Source: Modestobacter muralis
GTDB taxonomy: Bacteria > Actinomycetota > Actinomycetes > Mycobacteriales > Geodermatophilaceae
Direction of reading: 5' to 3'
Assembly (NCBI RefSeq): GCF_010682105.1
Contig: NZ_JAAGWH010000013.1
Coordinates: forward strand, 1-64,000
DNA length: 64,000 bases
Part shown: positions 1 through 11,152 of the stretch, in pieces
How positions within the stretch are numbered: the first letter of the stretch is position 1
Layout of the letters: each line of letters opens with the position of its first letter
Notes under the pieces: generated by a model
The model's input: the letters and a program-made list of their open reading frames with translations, nothing else
What the model was told of the DNA's origin: nothing
Databases searched by the model: none
Program-made: the position numbers and the translations under genes

Positions 1-778
1 TGATCAAGCCGATGCGGCCAGCACAGCACTTCCGGACCTACCAGCAGCACAGGTCGATGCGGTGGCCTGTCGTGAGCTCGACCTAGTCGCTGGGGTCGGT
101 CTTGCCGCAGTCCCCCGACTGGGTTGCTGGCTCGGTAGCAGCCGGCGACGTCCTCCGGCAGGTCTGGGTCGATCACGTCGGCCCCGAGGTGACCCAAGGG
201 TCCCGCAGACAGCACCACCGGCCGGTGGGCAGGCCGTGCCGGGAAGCATCGGCGAACGCCTGCCCCGCCTCCTGTGTTCGCCGGTCGAAGTCTGGCGAGC
301 CGCTCTGGATGCTGGCGGCACGGCTTCACCGCTTGCTGAACGGTGTCGAACCGGACCTGGCGTGGTGAGGGGTCAACAGCTCGCTGTGGTCGAGCTCGAC
401 GATGAAGAAGATGCGCTGGGGAGAGCCTGGACGCGAGACCCAGCGCACCGAGGTGGTCGCGACCGCCTCGTGTCCTTCTTCGACGGCGAGGCGAACGAAC
501 TCCAGGAGGGATCGTAGCTACGCGGGTGTGCCGCGTAGCAGGATGCGGCCGAGTGCTCGAGCTCCTGGTCCACAGGAGGGATCAACACGTGTCCCGGCCC
601 GCCAGGCGCCCGTGGCTGAGCAGCCGCCGGCGACCGACCAGCACCCCTCGGCGTCCAGTCAACGTGCGCCAGCATGCGCTCGGCGCAGCCAGGACGTAGC
701 CCGGTCAGGTACTGCGCCAGCCCGGTCGGCGAACGGTAGGACAGCGAGCATCGTGCGGACCGGCAGCACGCGAGAGCC
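1..778. other. no supportable gene; possibly decayed sequence
   Basis: I find no convincing coding region here. Open frames exist on both strands but have arginine/serine-rich shadow-like composition. A minus-strand stretch around 365-520 gives a fairly natural peptide (it includes LLEFVRLAVEEGHEAV) but ends at a stop and has no start or ribosome binding site that I can defend. It may be a gene remnant. Confidence 0.4.
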
Positions 779-3700
779 TCAAGCTCTCCCCTGCCGAACC
801 GCAGGGCCGGTCGGCAAGCCGAGCCCGACCCTCTCTTGTACGGAGCCTGCCGGGCGCTCGGGTTCTCTGGGAACTCCGCCCAGCCAGAACTCATGAGCCT
901 GGCCAGCGCCGAGTGAGAATGTGGCTCCCGCCACGTCGATGCGAACCGGAGCGGCAGCCGCACATTCTCGTGCGGTGACGAGCAGTCGGTCGTGGTGGAG
1001 GATGACGTCGAGGCGCTGACCGCGGTACTGGATCTGGAACCGCGCGCTGCGCAGCTCGGCGGGCAGCCGCGGGGCGAATGCCACGGTGCCGCCGTGGATC
1101 TGCATGCCGGCGAACGCGCGCGTGACGATGTCGACCGTGCCGGCCATGGCGCCGAGGTGGATGCCCTCCTCGGTGGTGCCCCCCTGGGTGTCATCGAGGT
1201 CGGCGACCAGAGCTTCACGAAAGGTGCTCCAGGCGCGGGTCGGGTCGATACGGGCCAGGACCGAGGCGTGCACCACGCGGCTCAAGGTGGAGCCGTGTGC
1301 AGTCCGGGCAAGGTAGAAGTCGATGGTGCGGACGAGCGTGTCGGTCGTGGCGGGGTAGCCGAGCCGGTTCAGCACCGCAAGCAGCTCGTCCGGCCCGAGC
1401 AGGTAGATCAGCATCAGCACGTCGGCCTGTTTGGCGAGCCTGTAGCGGTTGGTGGTGTCCCCCTCGGCCTCCAGGATCAGATCGAGCCGCCCGATGTTGC
1501 CGTACGTCTGCTCGTACCGATCCCAGTCGAGCTCGGCGAGGGCGTCGTACCCGTCGAACTGGCTGATGACGCCGTCGGCCAGGAAGGGCACGCCCAGCCG
1601 ATGGCTCAGCCGCGCCCAGGTGGCCGGCTCCCCAGGACGGATCCTGAGCCGGGCGACGACCTCCTCGCGATCGTGACCGGCCAGGACGGTCAGGACCTCG
1701 CCGGCGCGCTGGCAGATCCAGGCGGCGAGGACGTTGGTGTAGGCGTTGTCACGCAGGCCTTCGCCGGGGGCGTCGGGGTAGCCGTCGTGGTACTCGTCAG
1801 GACCCATCACCCCGGCGATGTGGTATCGGTCGGTAGCCGGATCGTGGGTGCCCAGCGAGACGAAGAGCCGAGCGACGTCGATGATCAGCTCCGCGCCACG
1901 ATCGGCCAGCCAGGTCCTGTCGCCGGTGCCCTGGTAGTACTGCCACGCGTTGTAGGCGACGGCCAGGCTGACGTGTCGTTGGCGGCGTGAGTTGTCCGGC
2001 ATCCACCGCTGCGACCGCGCGTTGAACAGCTGGGCCGGCGTCTCCTCCCGGCCGTCGCTGCCGCTCTGCCACGGGAACAGCGCTCCAGACAGGCCGGCAT
2101 GGGCTGCTGCCTGGCGGGCTGCAGGCAGGCGTCGCCAGCGGTAGTCCAGGAGTGCCCTGCTCACTTCGGGTAGGTGTGTGGTGATCGAGGGGAGGACGAA
2201 CAGCTCGTCCCAGAACACGTGCCCGCGGTAGCCCTCCCCGTGTAGTCCGCGAGCGGGAACGCCGACATCGAGCTCTGCGGTGTGCGGTGAGATGGTCTGC
2301 AGTTGGTGGAACACGTGCAGGTTGAGCACCAACTGCGTCTCCCGGTCGCTGTCGAGGGTCACCCCGAAGCGGTCCCAGAGCCGTTGCCAGGCCGCTACGT
2401 GCCCGGGTAGCAGGCCGCTGACCCCGGCCGGAGCGCGGGCCAGCTCGTCGAGGGTGCCGAGCCCGGGTGCGGCGATCGCGCGATCCCGCGAGGTCGCCAT
2501 CGCGACGGTCTTGTCGATCACCACGGGCAGCCCATCACGCAACCCGACCTCGACCCGGTGCGCGTGCCGTCCCTCGGGGCCGGACTCGAGCCGGCGAGGC
2601 GTCGGCACGGAGGCCCCATGCACGACGGTGCGCGCTGCGGTCGAGACCGTGATCCGGCTCTGCGTGGTCGCTGCCTGAACCAGGAGCGTCTCCGGGTCCG
2701 GCTGCTGGACCGTGACGCGGTCCAGGTGCCGATCAGCCAGCGCCGCGTACTCGGCGACGTTGGAGTTGGTGATCCCGGCGTCGATCCCGGACCGCACGCT
2801 GACCTGACCGCTCCAGCCCAGGGCGAGCAGGGTGGTCTCCAGGGCAGCGAGGTGCGGGTGCTCCATGGACACGAGCCGGCGCTGGGTGAGTTGCAGGCGT
2901 CGTCCGGCCCGGTCGGTCAGCTGGACGTGACGGGTCAGCAGGCCGCGACGCAGGTCCAGTTCGCGACGCTCGGACCGTTCGGTCAAGCCGCCGTCGGACC
3001 ACCAACCGCCGTCCTCGATCCGAACGTCCAGCGGGAGCCAGTTGTGGACATTGACCAGGTGCTCGTCCTCCACCTGGCGGCCCTGGACGGTGCTGGTGAG
3101 CCGGTTGTAGATCCCGGCCAGATAGGTGCCCGGGTAGTGCGTACCGTCGGCGGAGGACTCAGGGGCGGCCCCCCGGGTCCCGGCGTACCCGTTGCCCAGA
3201 GTGGTCAGTGCCTCCCGGTGTCCCTCGTGGGCCGGGTCGAATCCCTCGTAGACCAGCAGCCATGGATCGGTCCGCAGCACACCGAGGTCCAGCTCGCCCA
3301 GGTCGTCGACGACGAGCTGCGCCCCCGCGGCTTCCAGATCTCTGCGGTGCCCGGCGCGGCTGATGCCGACCACCAGACCGACGTGGGCGGCCCGGGCAGC
3401 GCGCACGCCTGCAGCTGTGCCCTCCACCACGGCGACGCCGGCTGGCGGGACCTCCAGCCGCTGGGCGACGTCGAGGAACAACGCCGGGGCCGGCTCGTGG
3501 GACATGCGAGGTCCATCGACCGGGGCATGACCCACGACGACGTCCAACAGTCCCTGTAGCTCCGGCAAGGCCGCCAGCACACTGTGCTCCCGGCCGACGA
3601 CGAGCCCGGTGGGCACATGTCCCGCTCTGAGCCTGCGGAGCAGATCGATGGCGCCGGGGGACACCCGCGGAGGGCGTTCTGTCAGCAGCCGCAGGTACAT

Positions 3701-4102
3701 CTGGTCGTGGTGGGCCGCCAGGCCGTTGACTGAGCGGGTGCCGGGCGGGTCATCGGGGTGCCCCATCGGCATCGTCATGTGGTTGTCGGAGAGGAACGCG
3801 ATCACCACGGCCTCGGGAGACCGTTGATCGAGGTACCTCCGGCCATCAGCGGCCGTCCCGGACGGTTGCGCGACCGTCGCCGCCCCGGCGCCGCTGCCGG
3901 TCAGCACAGCGGCGAAGAGCTCCTGCCAGGCGGCGGCGCGGATGGCTGACGTGTCGACGACCACCTCGGATGCGAAGATCACCGCACCGTATGGTGGCGC
4001 GGCCCCGAGGGGCCCGAGCCGGGAGGCAGGCGGATCGTCGGGTTCCCTCACGGCGCCGGTCGTGCCTGGGGAGGCACGGTCACCATGCCCGGCTCGCCGC
4101 AT
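779..4102 (-). CDS. HAD-like domain fused to glycoside hydrolase family 65 phosphorylase
   Basis: The 1107-residue protein has an N-terminal HAD/beta-phosphoglucomutase-like domain (about residues 40-265) followed by a GH65 enzyme (about 285-1050). GH65 members phosphorolyse alpha-linked disaccharides such as maltose, trehalose or kojibiose in the cytoplasm, giving beta-glucose 1-phosphate; which sugar is used here cannot be read from sequence. Visible GH65 marks are HGEGYRGHVFWDEL and MGPDEYHDG, whose Glu matches the family catalytic acid, then DNAYTN. Oddly, the HAD nucleophile motif, normally DxDG, reads FASEV, so the mutase domain is probably inactive. It is the last gene of a run with phosphoketolase and a metal ATPase. 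The first 35 residues are poorly supported and the real start may be internal. Confidence 0.85.
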   Translation of the reverse strand: MRRAGHGDRASPGTTGAVREPDDPPASRLGPLGAAPPYGAVIFASEVVVDTSAIRAAAWQELFAAVLTGSGAGAATVAQPSGTAADGRRYLDQRSPEAVVIAFLSDNHMTMPMGHPDDPPGTRSVNGLAAHHDQMYLRLLTERPPRVSPGAIDLLRRLRAGHVPTGLVVGREHSVLAALPELQGLLDVVVGHAPVDGPRMSHEPAPALFLDVAQRLEVPPAGVAVVEGTAAGVRAARAAHVGLVVGISRAGHRRDLEAAGAQLVVDDLGELDLGVLRTDPWLLVYEGFDPAHEGHREALTTLGNGYAGTRGAAPESSADGTHYPGTYLAGIYNRLTSTVQGRQVEDEHLVNVHNWLPLDVRIEDGGWWSDGGLTERSERRELDLRRGLLTRHVQLTDRAGRRLQLTQRRLVSMEHPHLAALETTLLALGWSGQVSVRSGIDAGITNSNVAEYAALADRHLDRVTVQQPDPETLLVQAATTQSRITVSTAARTVVHGASVPTPRRLESGPEGRHAHRVEVGLRDGLPVVIDKTVAMATSRDRAIAAPGLGTLDELARAPAGVSGLLPGHVAAWQRLWDRFGVTLDSDRETQLVLNLHVFHQLQTISPHTAELDVGVPARGLHGEGYRGHVFWDELFVLPSITTHLPEVSRALLDYRWRRLPAARQAAAHAGLSGALFPWQSGSDGREETPAQLFNARSQRWMPDNSRRQRHVSLAVAYNAWQYYQGTGDRTWLADRGAELIIDVARLFVSLGTHDPATDRYHIAGVMGPDEYHDGYPDAPGEGLRDNAYTNVLAAWICQRAGEVLTVLAGHDREEVVARLRIRPGEPATWARLSHRLGVPFLADGVISQFDGYDALAELDWDRYEQTYGNIGRLDLILEAEGDTTNRYRLAKQADVLMLIYLLGPDELLAVLNRLGYPATTDTLVRTIDFYLARTAHGSTLSRVVHASVLARIDPTRAWSTFREALVADLDDTQGGTTEEGIHLGAMAGTVDIVTRAFAGMQIHGGTVAFAPRLPAELRSARFQIQYRGQRLDVILHHDRLLVTARECAAAAPVRIDVAGATFSLGAGQAHEFWLGGVPREPERPAGSVQERVGLGLPTGPAVRQGRA

Positions 4103-4225
4103 GGCCGGTGAGCTGTCCAGTGCGACCAGCGGCCAGGACGATGCGTGATCGGCCGCTGGTGCCCAAGCCCTCCCGAGCGGTCGGGACGACCACGCGGGCG
4201 CCGGCGCCTGAGCCGCTGTCGACCA

Positions 4226-6730
4226 TCAGGACCCGCACCGCTGGACCGGCTCGACCAGCGGCTGGTTCCCGACCTGCGTACTCGGGCCTGCGACTGCGGA
4301 CCACTCCCAGTCGCGGATCTCGGGCATGTCCTCCCCGTGCACCCGGATGTACTGACGGTGCTCGATCAGCTTGTCGTGGAGGCTCTCCCGGGCGTGCGCG
4401 GAGATCGCCTGCAGCCGCGGTACCCGGTCCAGGACGTCGATGGCAAGGTTGAACCGGTCGATCCGGTTCAACACGCACATGTCGAACGGCGTGGTCGTCG
4501 TGCCCTCCTCGACGTAGCCGCGGACGTGCATGTTGCCGTGGTTCGCACGCCGATAGGTCAGCCGGTGGATCAGCGTCGGATACCCGTGGTAGGCGAAGAC
4601 CACCGGCTTGTCGGTGCTGAACAACGAGTCGAACTCCCGGTCGGAGATCCCGTGCGGGTGCTCCCGGTCGTCAACGAGCCGCATCAGGTCGACCACGTTG
4701 ACCACCCGGACCCGCAGGTCGGGAAACCAGCCGCGCAGGATCTCGACGGCCGCAAGGGTCTCCATGGTGGGTACGTCCCCGGCGCAGGCCATGACGACGT
4801 CGGGCTCCGTGCCGGCGTCGGTGCTGGCCCACTCCCAGATGCCGATCCCCTTGGTGCAGTGCACGATCGCGTCCTGCATGCCCAGGTACTGCAGTTGCGG
4901 CTGCTTGCCGGCGACGATCACGTTGACGTACTGACGGCTGGCCAGGCAGTGCGCAGCCGTCGAGAGCAAGGTGTTGGCGTCCGGCGGCAGGTAGACCCGG
5001 ATCACATCGGGCCCCTTGTTCACCACGTGGTCGATGAAGCCGGGATCCTGGTGGGAGAACCCGTTGTTGTCCTGACGCCAGACGTGCGAGGTCAACAGGT
5101 AGTTCAGCGACGCGACCGGACGTCGCCACGGGATGGAGTCGGTGACCTTCAACCACTTGGCGTGCTGGTTGAACATCGAGTCGACGATGTGCACGAAGGC
5201 CTCGTAGCAGGAGAAGAGGCCGTGCCGGCCGGTCAGCAGGTAGCCCTCGACCCAGCCCTGGAGGGTGTGCTCCGACAGGATTTCCATCACCCGGCCGTCC
5301 GCGGCGAGACTGACGTCGTCGGGCGCCCTCTGCGCGTTCCACGCCCGGTCGGTGGCCTCCAGCACAGCACCCAGCCGGTTGGAGTTGTTCTCGTCGGGAG
5401 CGAAGACCCGGAAGTTCGTCATGTTGGCGCGCATGACGTCGCGCAGGAAGGTGCCCAGCACCCGGGTCGACTCCACGGCGCCGGTGCCGGGATCGTCGAC
5501 CGGGACGGCGTACTCCCGGAAGTCCGGCATCCGCAGGGCGCGCAGCAGCACGCCACCGTTGGCGTGCGGGTTGGCGCTCATCCGCCGGTCCCCCGCCGGG
5601 TGCAGGTCCCGGATCGCGGGCACCGGGGCGCCGTCGCCCTCGAAGAGCTCTTCGGGCCGGTAGCTGCGCAGCCACTTCTCCACCACGGTCCGGTGCGCGT
5701 CGTTGTCCCGAGCGTCGGTGAAGGGCACCTGGTGCGAGCGCCAGGAGCCCTCCACCTTCAGGCCGTCGACCTCCGCGGGGCCAGTCCAGCCCTTCGGCGA
5801 CCGCAGCACGATCATCGGCCAGCGCGGCCGTTCACTGACCCCGTCGCGGGCCCGGCGTTTGATCTCCGCGATGTCGTCCAGGCACTGGTCCAGGGCCGCC
5901 GCGAACTGCTGGTGCATGAGCGCTGGATCGTCGCCCTCCACGAGGTGCGGGGTGTGCCCGTACCCGCGCAGCAGGTGGTCCAGTTCCTCGCGGCTGATCC
6001 GGTCCAGCACGGTCGGGCTGGCGATCTTGTAGCCGTTGAGGTGCAGGATGGGCAGCACGGTGCCGTCCCGGCGCGGATCGACGAACTTGTTCGAATGCCA
6101 GCTGGCCGCCAGCGGACCGGTCTCGGCCTCCCCGTCACCGACGACCGCGGCGACGATCAGGTCGGGGTTGTCGAACGCCGCGCCGTAGGCGTGGGACAAG
6201 GAGTAGCCGAGCTCGCCGCCCTCGTGGATCGACCCGGGTGTCTCCGGGGCAACATGGCTGGGTATCCCACCGGGGAAGGAGAACTGGGTGAACAGCCGCT
6301 GCATCCCGGCCAGGTCCTGGGAGACCTCGGCGTAGACCTCGCTGTAGGTGCCTTCCAACCACGCCGAGGCCACCGGTCCTGGGCCACCGTGGCCGGGACC
6401 CATGACGTACATCATGTCCAGGTCGCGGGCGGCGATGGCGCGGTTGAGATGGGCGTAGATGAAGTTCAGTCCCGGCGTGGTGCCCCAGTGGCCGAGCAGC
6501 CGCGGCTTCACGTGCTCACGGAGCAACGGCTCCCGCAGCAAGGGGTTGCCCATCAGGTAGATCTGCCCCACCGACAGGTAGTTCGCGGCCCGCCACCACG
6601 CGTGGATGCGCTCCAGCTCCGCCGGGTCGAGCGGACCCCGGGCGGAGGGGAGCGTGACGGCTGGTGCTTCCAGGACGTCCATGTGCTCCTCAGATCTCTC
6701 GGTGGCCACGCGGCTCGCGAGCCCGGTCAT
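4226..6730 (-). CDS. xfp: phosphoketolase (xylulose 5-phosphate/fructose 6-phosphate)
   Basis: This thiamine-diphosphate enzyme cleaves xylulose 5-phosphate or fructose 6-phosphate with phosphate to give acetyl phosphate and an aldose phosphate, in the cytoplasm. The 834 residues fit the family (about 800). Diagnostic stretches are [14 protein letters not shown] and NPLLREPL near the start, [26 protein letters not shown], and the cofactor motif [11 protein letters not shown] near residue 198. The start overlaps the upstream ATPase stop as ATGA, suggesting translational coupling. A second ATG at 6682, preceded by GAGGAG, gives a start closer to most homologues, so the true N-terminus is open. 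Beta-glucose 1-phosphate from the downstream GH65 enzyme could feed this shunt after isomerisation; that link is inferred. Confidence 0.95.
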   Translation of the reverse strand: MTGLASRVATERSEEHMDVLEAPAVTLPSARGPLDPAELERIHAWWRAANYLSVGQIYLMGNPLLREPLLREHVKPRLLGHWGTTPGLNFIYAHLNRAIAARDLDMMYVMGPGHGGPGPVASAWLEGTYSEVYAEVSQDLAGMQRLFTQFSFPGGIPSHVAPETPGSIHEGGELGYSLSHAYGAAFDNPDLIVAAVVGDGEAETGPLAASWHSNKFVDPRRDGTVLPILHLNGYKIASPTVLDRISREELDHLLRGYGHTPHLVEGDDPALMHQQFAAALDQCLDDIAEIKRRARDGVSERPRWPMIVLRSPKGWTGPAEVDGLKVEGSWRSHQVPFTDARDNDAHRTVVEKWLRSYRPEELFEGDGAPVPAIRDLHPAGDRRMSANPHANGGVLLRALRMPDFREYAVPVDDPGTGAVESTRVLGTFLRDVMRANMTNFRVFAPDENNSNRLGAVLEATDRAWNAQRAPDDVSLAADGRVMEILSEHTLQGWVEGYLLTGRHGLFSCYEAFVHIVDSMFNQHAKWLKVTDSIPWRRPVASLNYLLTSHVWRQDNNGFSHQDPGFIDHVVNKGPDVIRVYLPPDANTLLSTAAHCLASRQYVNVIVAGKQPQLQYLGMQDAIVHCTKGIGIWEWASTDAGTEPDVVMACAGDVPTMETLAAVEILRGWFPDLRVRVVNVVDLMRLVDDREHPHGISDREFDSLFSTDKPVVFAYHGYPTLIHRLTYRRANHGNMHVRGYVEEGTTTTPFDMCVLNRIDRFNLAIDVLDRVPRLQAISAHARESLHDKLIEHRQYIRVHGEDMPEIRDWEWSAVAGPSTQVGNQPLVEPVQRCGS

Positions 6731-9201
6731 CGCTGACCCACCGGTTCCGCCGGGACACGGCCGACCGGTGCAGGCGCCGCTGCTGGTGGCTGCGCGGACC
6801 GCGGCAGCTTGAGGCGCTTGAGCAGCAGGGCGTTCACGGCGACGATCAGGCTGGACCCCGCCATCGACAAGGCGGCGATCTCCGGGCGCAGCACCAGCCC
6901 GAAGGCGGGCGCGAACACGCCGGCGCCGATGGGCAGGGCGACGACGTTGTAACCGATCGCCCAGCCCAGGTTCTGCCGCATCTTGCGCAGCGTTCCCCTG
7001 CCGATCAGCAGCGCCACCGACACGTCCAACGGATCCGATCGCATGAGCACCACATCGGCGGTGTCGATGGCGACGTCCGTGCCCGCGCCGATCGCGATGC
7101 CCACGTCCGCCTGTGCCAGCGCGGGGGCGTCGTTGACGCCGTCACCGACCATGGCCACCCGCTTGCCGGCCTCCTGCAGCTCGGCGACCTTGGTGGCCTT
7201 GTCCCCGGGCAGCACCTCGGCGATCACGATGTCGATCCCGAGCTGGCCGGCGATCCGGGCAGCCGTCGCCTGGTTGTCACCGCTCAGCATGACCACCTCG
7301 ACGCCTGCGTCGTGCAGGGCCGATACGGCTGCGGCGGACGTTGGCCGGACTGCGTCGGCCAGGGCGATGACCCCGGCACCACGGCCGTCGACGGCCACCA
7401 GCACCGCGGTCCGGCCGGTCGCAGCCAGCTCGTCGCGGCGCGTGAGCAGGGCGGCCACCTCCACACCTTCGGCCGCCATCAGCTTGCGGTTGCCGACCAG
7501 CACGTGCCGCCCGGCCACGTCTGCGGCCGCACCCTGGCCAGGGACACTCCGGAAGCCGGTCAGTGGCGGCGACGCCACGCCACGGTCCTCGGCGTAGCGG
7601 ACGATCGCGCCGGCCAACGGGTGCTCGGACTCGCGCTCGACCGCGGCCACCAGGGCCAACAGGTCGTCTTCGGACATGCCGTCGGCGACCACGTCGGTGA
7701 CTTCGGGTTCTCCCTTGGTCAGGGTGCCGGTCTTGTCCATCACGACGGTGTCGATCCGGGCCGAGGTCTCCAGCGCGGTGGCGTTCTTGAACAGCACGCC
7801 TCGCTGAGCACCCAGCCCGGTCCCCACCATGATCGCTGTCGGCGTGGCCAGTCCCAGTGCGTCGGGGCAGGTGATGACCACGACGGTGATGGCGAACAGG
7901 AGAGCGGCTTGCACGCTGGACCCGGTCAGCCACCACACGAGGAAGGTCCCGGTCCCACCGATCAGGGCGACGAACACCAGCCAGAAGGCCGCCCGGTCGG
8001 CGAGGCGCTGGCCGGGTGCCTTGGAGTTCTGCGCCTCCTGCACGAGGGTCACGATCTGCGCCAGCGCGGTGTCGGATCCGACCTTGGTGGCCCGGACCCG
8101 CAACGTGCCGGTGGTGTTGATCGAGGCTCCGATGACCGCGGCACCGGGGCCCTTGGTCACCGGCAGGCTCTCCCCGGTCAGCATCGACTCGTCGACCTCG
8201 GACACGCCGTCCTCGACGGTGCCGTCCGCTGCGATCTTGCCGCCCGGACGGATGAGCAACAGATCCCCGACCACGACGTCGGCGGTCGGCATCTCGACCG
8301 GCTCGCCGTTCCGCACCACCACCGCCTTCGCCGGGGCGAGCTCGAGCAGGGTCCGGATGGCCTCGTTCGCTCCGCCGCGTGCCCGCATCTCGAACCAGTG
8401 CCCCAGCAGCACGAAGGCGGTGAGGACGGTAGCGGCCTCGTAGAACACCTCACCGCCGCCGGTCAGGGTGACGACGACGCTGTACACCCAGCCGGCCCCT
8501 ACGGCGACCGCCACCAGCACCATCATGTCCAGCGTCCGTGCCCGTAGCGCCCGGTACGCGCCGTCGAAGAAGATCCATGCCGAGTAGAAGATGACCGGCA
8601 GGGTCAGCAGCAGGGAGAACACATCGGTGCGGAGCCCGAACGGCGCCGCGACGGTGAACCCCAGCACGTCCGAGCCGATCGGCGACCAGAGCAGGATGGG
8701 GATCGCGAGCAGCGCAGCTACGAGGAAGCGGTTGCGCATGTTGCGCACCATGGCGTCCATCGACATGCCGTGGCCGCCGCCGTGCCCCATCACCTCCTGC
8801 GGAGCCCGGCCCGCGTGCTCGTCACCCTGACCAGGCCGGCCATGAGCGTGCCCCGCAGGACCTGGTGGCGCCGAGCGCACCGCCTCAGGGCTGCCGGCAC
8901 CCATCGGTGCCGACATGTCCATCTCCCTCTTCGACGATCCAGCCATGGGATCGCACACGTGCTCAGGAACAGAGCGTCCCGAGCAGTGGTAACCGCAGTC
9001 CCGGACCCAGCCGACGAGGTCGGCCACCGATGTCTGCCCGGGTTCGAAGATGACGGTGGCGGTCTGGGCCACCGGGTTCATCACCACCTCGAGCACACCG
9101 GGCCGGCGCGACAGGCCGGCCTCGACGACAGCCTTCGACGAGGCCCGCAGCAGGTTCGACACCTCGATGACGGTGGTCGTGGATGTGGATGTGGAACTCA
9201 C
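6727..9201 (-). CDS. P1B-type heavy-metal ATPase with CPD motif
   Basis: This polytopic P-type ATPase of about 824 residues pumps metal out of the cytoplasm. The GTG at 9201 is chosen because GGAGGG lies just upstream. The N-terminus has an HMA-like fold (about residues 8-75) in which the usual CxxC loop is replaced by NLLRASS, then a His/Gly/Met-rich linker (about 95-150, including [13 protein letters not shown]). Catalytic motifs are present: TGES, DKTGTLT (Asp near 490), SEHPLA and [12 protein letters not shown]. The transmembrane metal motif is TCPDALG instead of the CPC of CopA, near residue 445, so metal preference could differ from standard Cu(I) export. It shares a transcript direction and a 4-nt overlap with the phosphoketolase gene. 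Confidence 0.9.
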   Translation of the reverse strand: MSSTSTSTTTVIEVSNLLRASSKAVVEAGLSRRPGVLEVVMNPVAQTATVIFEPGQTSVADLVGWVRDCGYHCSGRSVPEHVCDPMAGSSKREMDMSAPMGAGSPEAVRSAPPGPAGHAHGRPGQGDEHAGRAPQEVMGHGGGHGMSMDAMVRNMRNRFLVAALLAIPILLWSPIGSDVLGFTVAAPFGLRTDVFSLLLTLPVIFYSAWIFFDGAYRALRARTLDMMVLVAVAVGAGWVYSVVVTLTGGGEVFYEAATVLTAFVLLGHWFEMRARGGANEAIRTLLELAPAKAVVVRNGEPVEMPTADVVVGDLLLIRPGGKIAADGTVEDGVSEVDESMLTGESLPVTKGPGAAVIGASINTTGTLRVRATKVGSDTALAQIVTLVQEAQNSKAPGQRLADRAAFWLVFVALIGGTGTFLVWWLTGSSVQAALLFAITVVVITCPDALGLATPTAIMVGTGLGAQRGVLFKNATALETSARIDTVVMDKTGTLTKGEPEVTDVVADGMSEDDLLALVAAVERESEHPLAGAIVRYAEDRGVASPPLTGFRSVPGQGAAADVAGRHVLVGNRKLMAAEGVEVAALLTRRDELAATGRTAVLVAVDGRGAGVIALADAVRPTSAAAVSALHDAGVEVVMLSGDNQATAARIAGQLGIDIVIAEVLPGDKATKVAELQEAGKRVAMVGDGVNDAPALAQADVGIAIGAGTDVAIDTADVVLMRSDPLDVSVALLIGRGTLRKMRQNLGWAIGYNVVALPIGAGVFAPAFGLVLRPEIAALSMAGSSLIVAVNALLLKRLKLPRSAQPPAAAPAPVGRVPAEPVGQR

Positions 9202-9385
9202 AGGACCCTCCGGGTAGGGCGTTGTCGAGCGCGGTCGTGGTGGCGGCGCTGGATCGCCACGCCGGCAACCCATGGCTGCCGCTTGATCACTACGGCCACT
9301 GTCGTCCCCTCGATGCGCGGGGCGTAGGGGCCTCCGACTCAGGGCCCGAGCCGAAGGTCCCGGCACGCGGACAGCAGGACCGGCA

Positions 9386-10063
9386 TCACGACGGGACCCG
9401 TTCGGTCGCCCGTTCCCGCGGGTCGGTCCGTGCTGCCTGCATCGGTCCGCTGAAGTGGATGAGGATGAGGAGGCTCAGCAGGGCAGCGAAGAAGCACCAC
9501 ACCGAGACGAACGTCATGATCGACACCAGGACCGCAGCGATCGCCAGCACGAATGCCAGGACTCCGAAGATCCGGACGCACCGATGACTGGAGAACAGCC
9601 CGGTGAAGCAGGTCGCCAGCAGGTAGATCACCAGAACCCCGGCGATGTAGAAGTGCGGCGAGTCGTAGGAGATGCTCCGCTCGTGCACATGGGCGCTGAC
9701 CGGGAACCGGACGAGGAAGTAGAGGAGATAGAGGCCTACTCCGATACCGAGCGCCAGGAAGACGCTGATCGCCCTTCGCCGCCATCGCACCGGCTCGACC
9801 AGCAGGAAGGCGAACGGGATGAACATCGGCCACAGCACGTGGGAGAACAGCGAGAAGACGTAGGTCGACCACGACTGCAGCCCAGTCAGGTCGTTGTCGA
9901 GACCCACCCAGAGAAGTCCTTCGGTGAGCTGCTGCAACCCGAACAGCAACGGGACCGCCGCAAGCGGCAACTCGCTCCTGCCCCTCGACCTGTACACCGT
10001 CACCATTCCCACCGCGGTGAGCGCGGTTCCTGCGGTGAAACTCGCGGTCGCGGAAAAGCACAT
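9386..10063 (-). CDS. integral membrane protein, MCFSA-start family (DUF6629-like)
   Basis: The protein of 225 residues starts MCFSATASFTAG, the hallmark of a family of uncharacterised seven-helix membrane proteins. The ATG at 10063 follows TGGAGGACC, a good ribosome binding site. I count about seven hydrophobic segments, with HVHE in a loop between them and an Arg/Glu-rich C-terminal tail. Function is unknown. It lies 184 bases upstream of the metal ATPase gene on the same strand and may be part of that transcript. Confidence 0.7.
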   Translation of the reverse strand: MCFSATASFTAGTALTAVGMVTVYRSRGRSELPLAAVPLLFGLQQLTEGLLWVGLDNDLTGLQSWSTYVFSLFSHVLWPMFIPFAFLLVEPVRWRRRAISVFLALGIGVGLYLLYFLVRFPVSAHVHERSISYDSPHFYIAGVLVIYLLATCFTGLFSSHRCVRIFGVLAFVLAIAAVLVSIMTFVSVWCFFAALLSLLILIHFSGPMQAARTDPRERATERVPS

Positions 10064-10189
10064 GTCAGGTCCTCCAGGAAGGCGGCTTGCGGGACACCCG
10101 GAACGGAGTGGGGCCATCCGCCGTCCGCCCGGCGCTGCCTCGCGGCTCAGGGAGGAACGACGTCCACGCGACGACGTCCGTACTCGTCG

Positions 10190-11152
10190 TCACGGCGGCT
10201 GCATCTCGCTCTTCCGGCCCGGCCGAGCCGCGTCCGCGATGTGCAGGTGACCGGGCCCGGCGGTCGCGGCACCGCGCTGGGTCAGCGCCAGCCGCATGCT
10301 CGCCAGGACCAGGACGATGCCCGCGACGGTCCAGCCATCAGGACGCTCGCCCAACACGGCGATGCCGATCAGCAGACCGAAGACCGGTACGAGGAACATC
10401 CACGGGGTCAGAGTTGAGAGAGGGCAGCGCTGGGTCTCGACGAACCAGGCCAGCGTCGTCGCCGCGGTGGCGATCAGGCCGAGGAAGGCCAGGACGGCGA
10501 GGAATCGTGGCGTCCAGTCGATCTGCGGCGCGCCCTCCACCATCACGGCGACGACGGCCAGCACCACTCCCCCGATCAGCAGGTGCGCCGCACTGGCCAC
10601 CACCACGTCGACACCACCCAGCCGACGCACGAGCAACGTCCCGGCAGTGACCGCGAGCGCCGCGAGAAGGGACAACAACGCCCCGGAACCGCCACCGCCG
10701 GGGACGGCGACCACCAGCAGCCCGCCGAAACCCAGCACCAGCGCGACGCCGGTCCGCGCTGACACCCGTTCCCCGTAGAGCCACCAAGCGGGCAAGAGGA
10801 TCAGCAGCGGCTGGGCATTGGCGAGCACAGCGGCGGTGCCGGTGGCCAATCCGTCGATGCCCGCGAACATGGCGGCGAAGGCCAGGCTGACGTTCACCAC
10901 GCCCAACGCCGCGACCGTCCCCCAGGTACGCGCGGACCGGGGCAGCGGTCGACGCTGCACGGCGGCGAGTAGCGCCAAGGCCGTCCCGCCCAGAAGGGCA
11001 CGCAGCGCAGCGAGCCACAGCAGTGGGGCGTCCCGCAGCCCCCACCGCACCCCCAGGAAGCAGCCTCCGAGGGCGGCCGTGATCCACAACATGCGCAGCG
11101 GCGCCGGCCGACCCGTTGAGGTGGACGGGGTGACCTCCACAGCAGGGCTCAT
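10190..11152 (-). CDS. EamA/DMT-superfamily transporter
   Basis: The 320-residue product has ten predicted hydrophobic helices arranged as two EamA repeats, the drug/metabolite transporter architecture (RhaT/PecM-like), so it is probably an inner-membrane metabolite exporter. Typical marks are LRALLGGTAL in the first repeat and STLTPWMFLVPVFG with a final GERPDGW in the second. The ATG at 11152 is chosen because it gives a normal length; the upstream extension has no family similarity and no clear ribosome binding site. The substrate cannot be predicted. Confidence 0.8.
   Translation of the reverse strand: MSPAVEVTPSTSTGRPAPLRMLWITAALGGCFLGVRWGLRDAPLLWLAALRALLGGTALALLAAVQRRPLPRSARTWGTVAALGVVNVSLAFAAMFAGIDGLATGTAAVLANAQPLLILLPAWWLYGERVSARTGVALVLGFGGLLVVAVPGGGGSGALLSLLAALAVTAGTLLVRRLGGVDVVVASAAHLLIGGVVLAVVAVMVEGAPQIDWTPRFLAVLAFLGLIATAATTLAWFVETQRCPLSTLTPWMFLVPVFGLLIGIAVLGERPDGWTVAGIVLVLASMRLALTQRGAATAGPGHLHIADAARPGRKSEMQPP

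Noticed and set aside
4145-6736. long plus-strand open frame of 863 codons
   Set aside because: It lies antisense to the phosphoketolase and is an artefact of GC-rich codon use.
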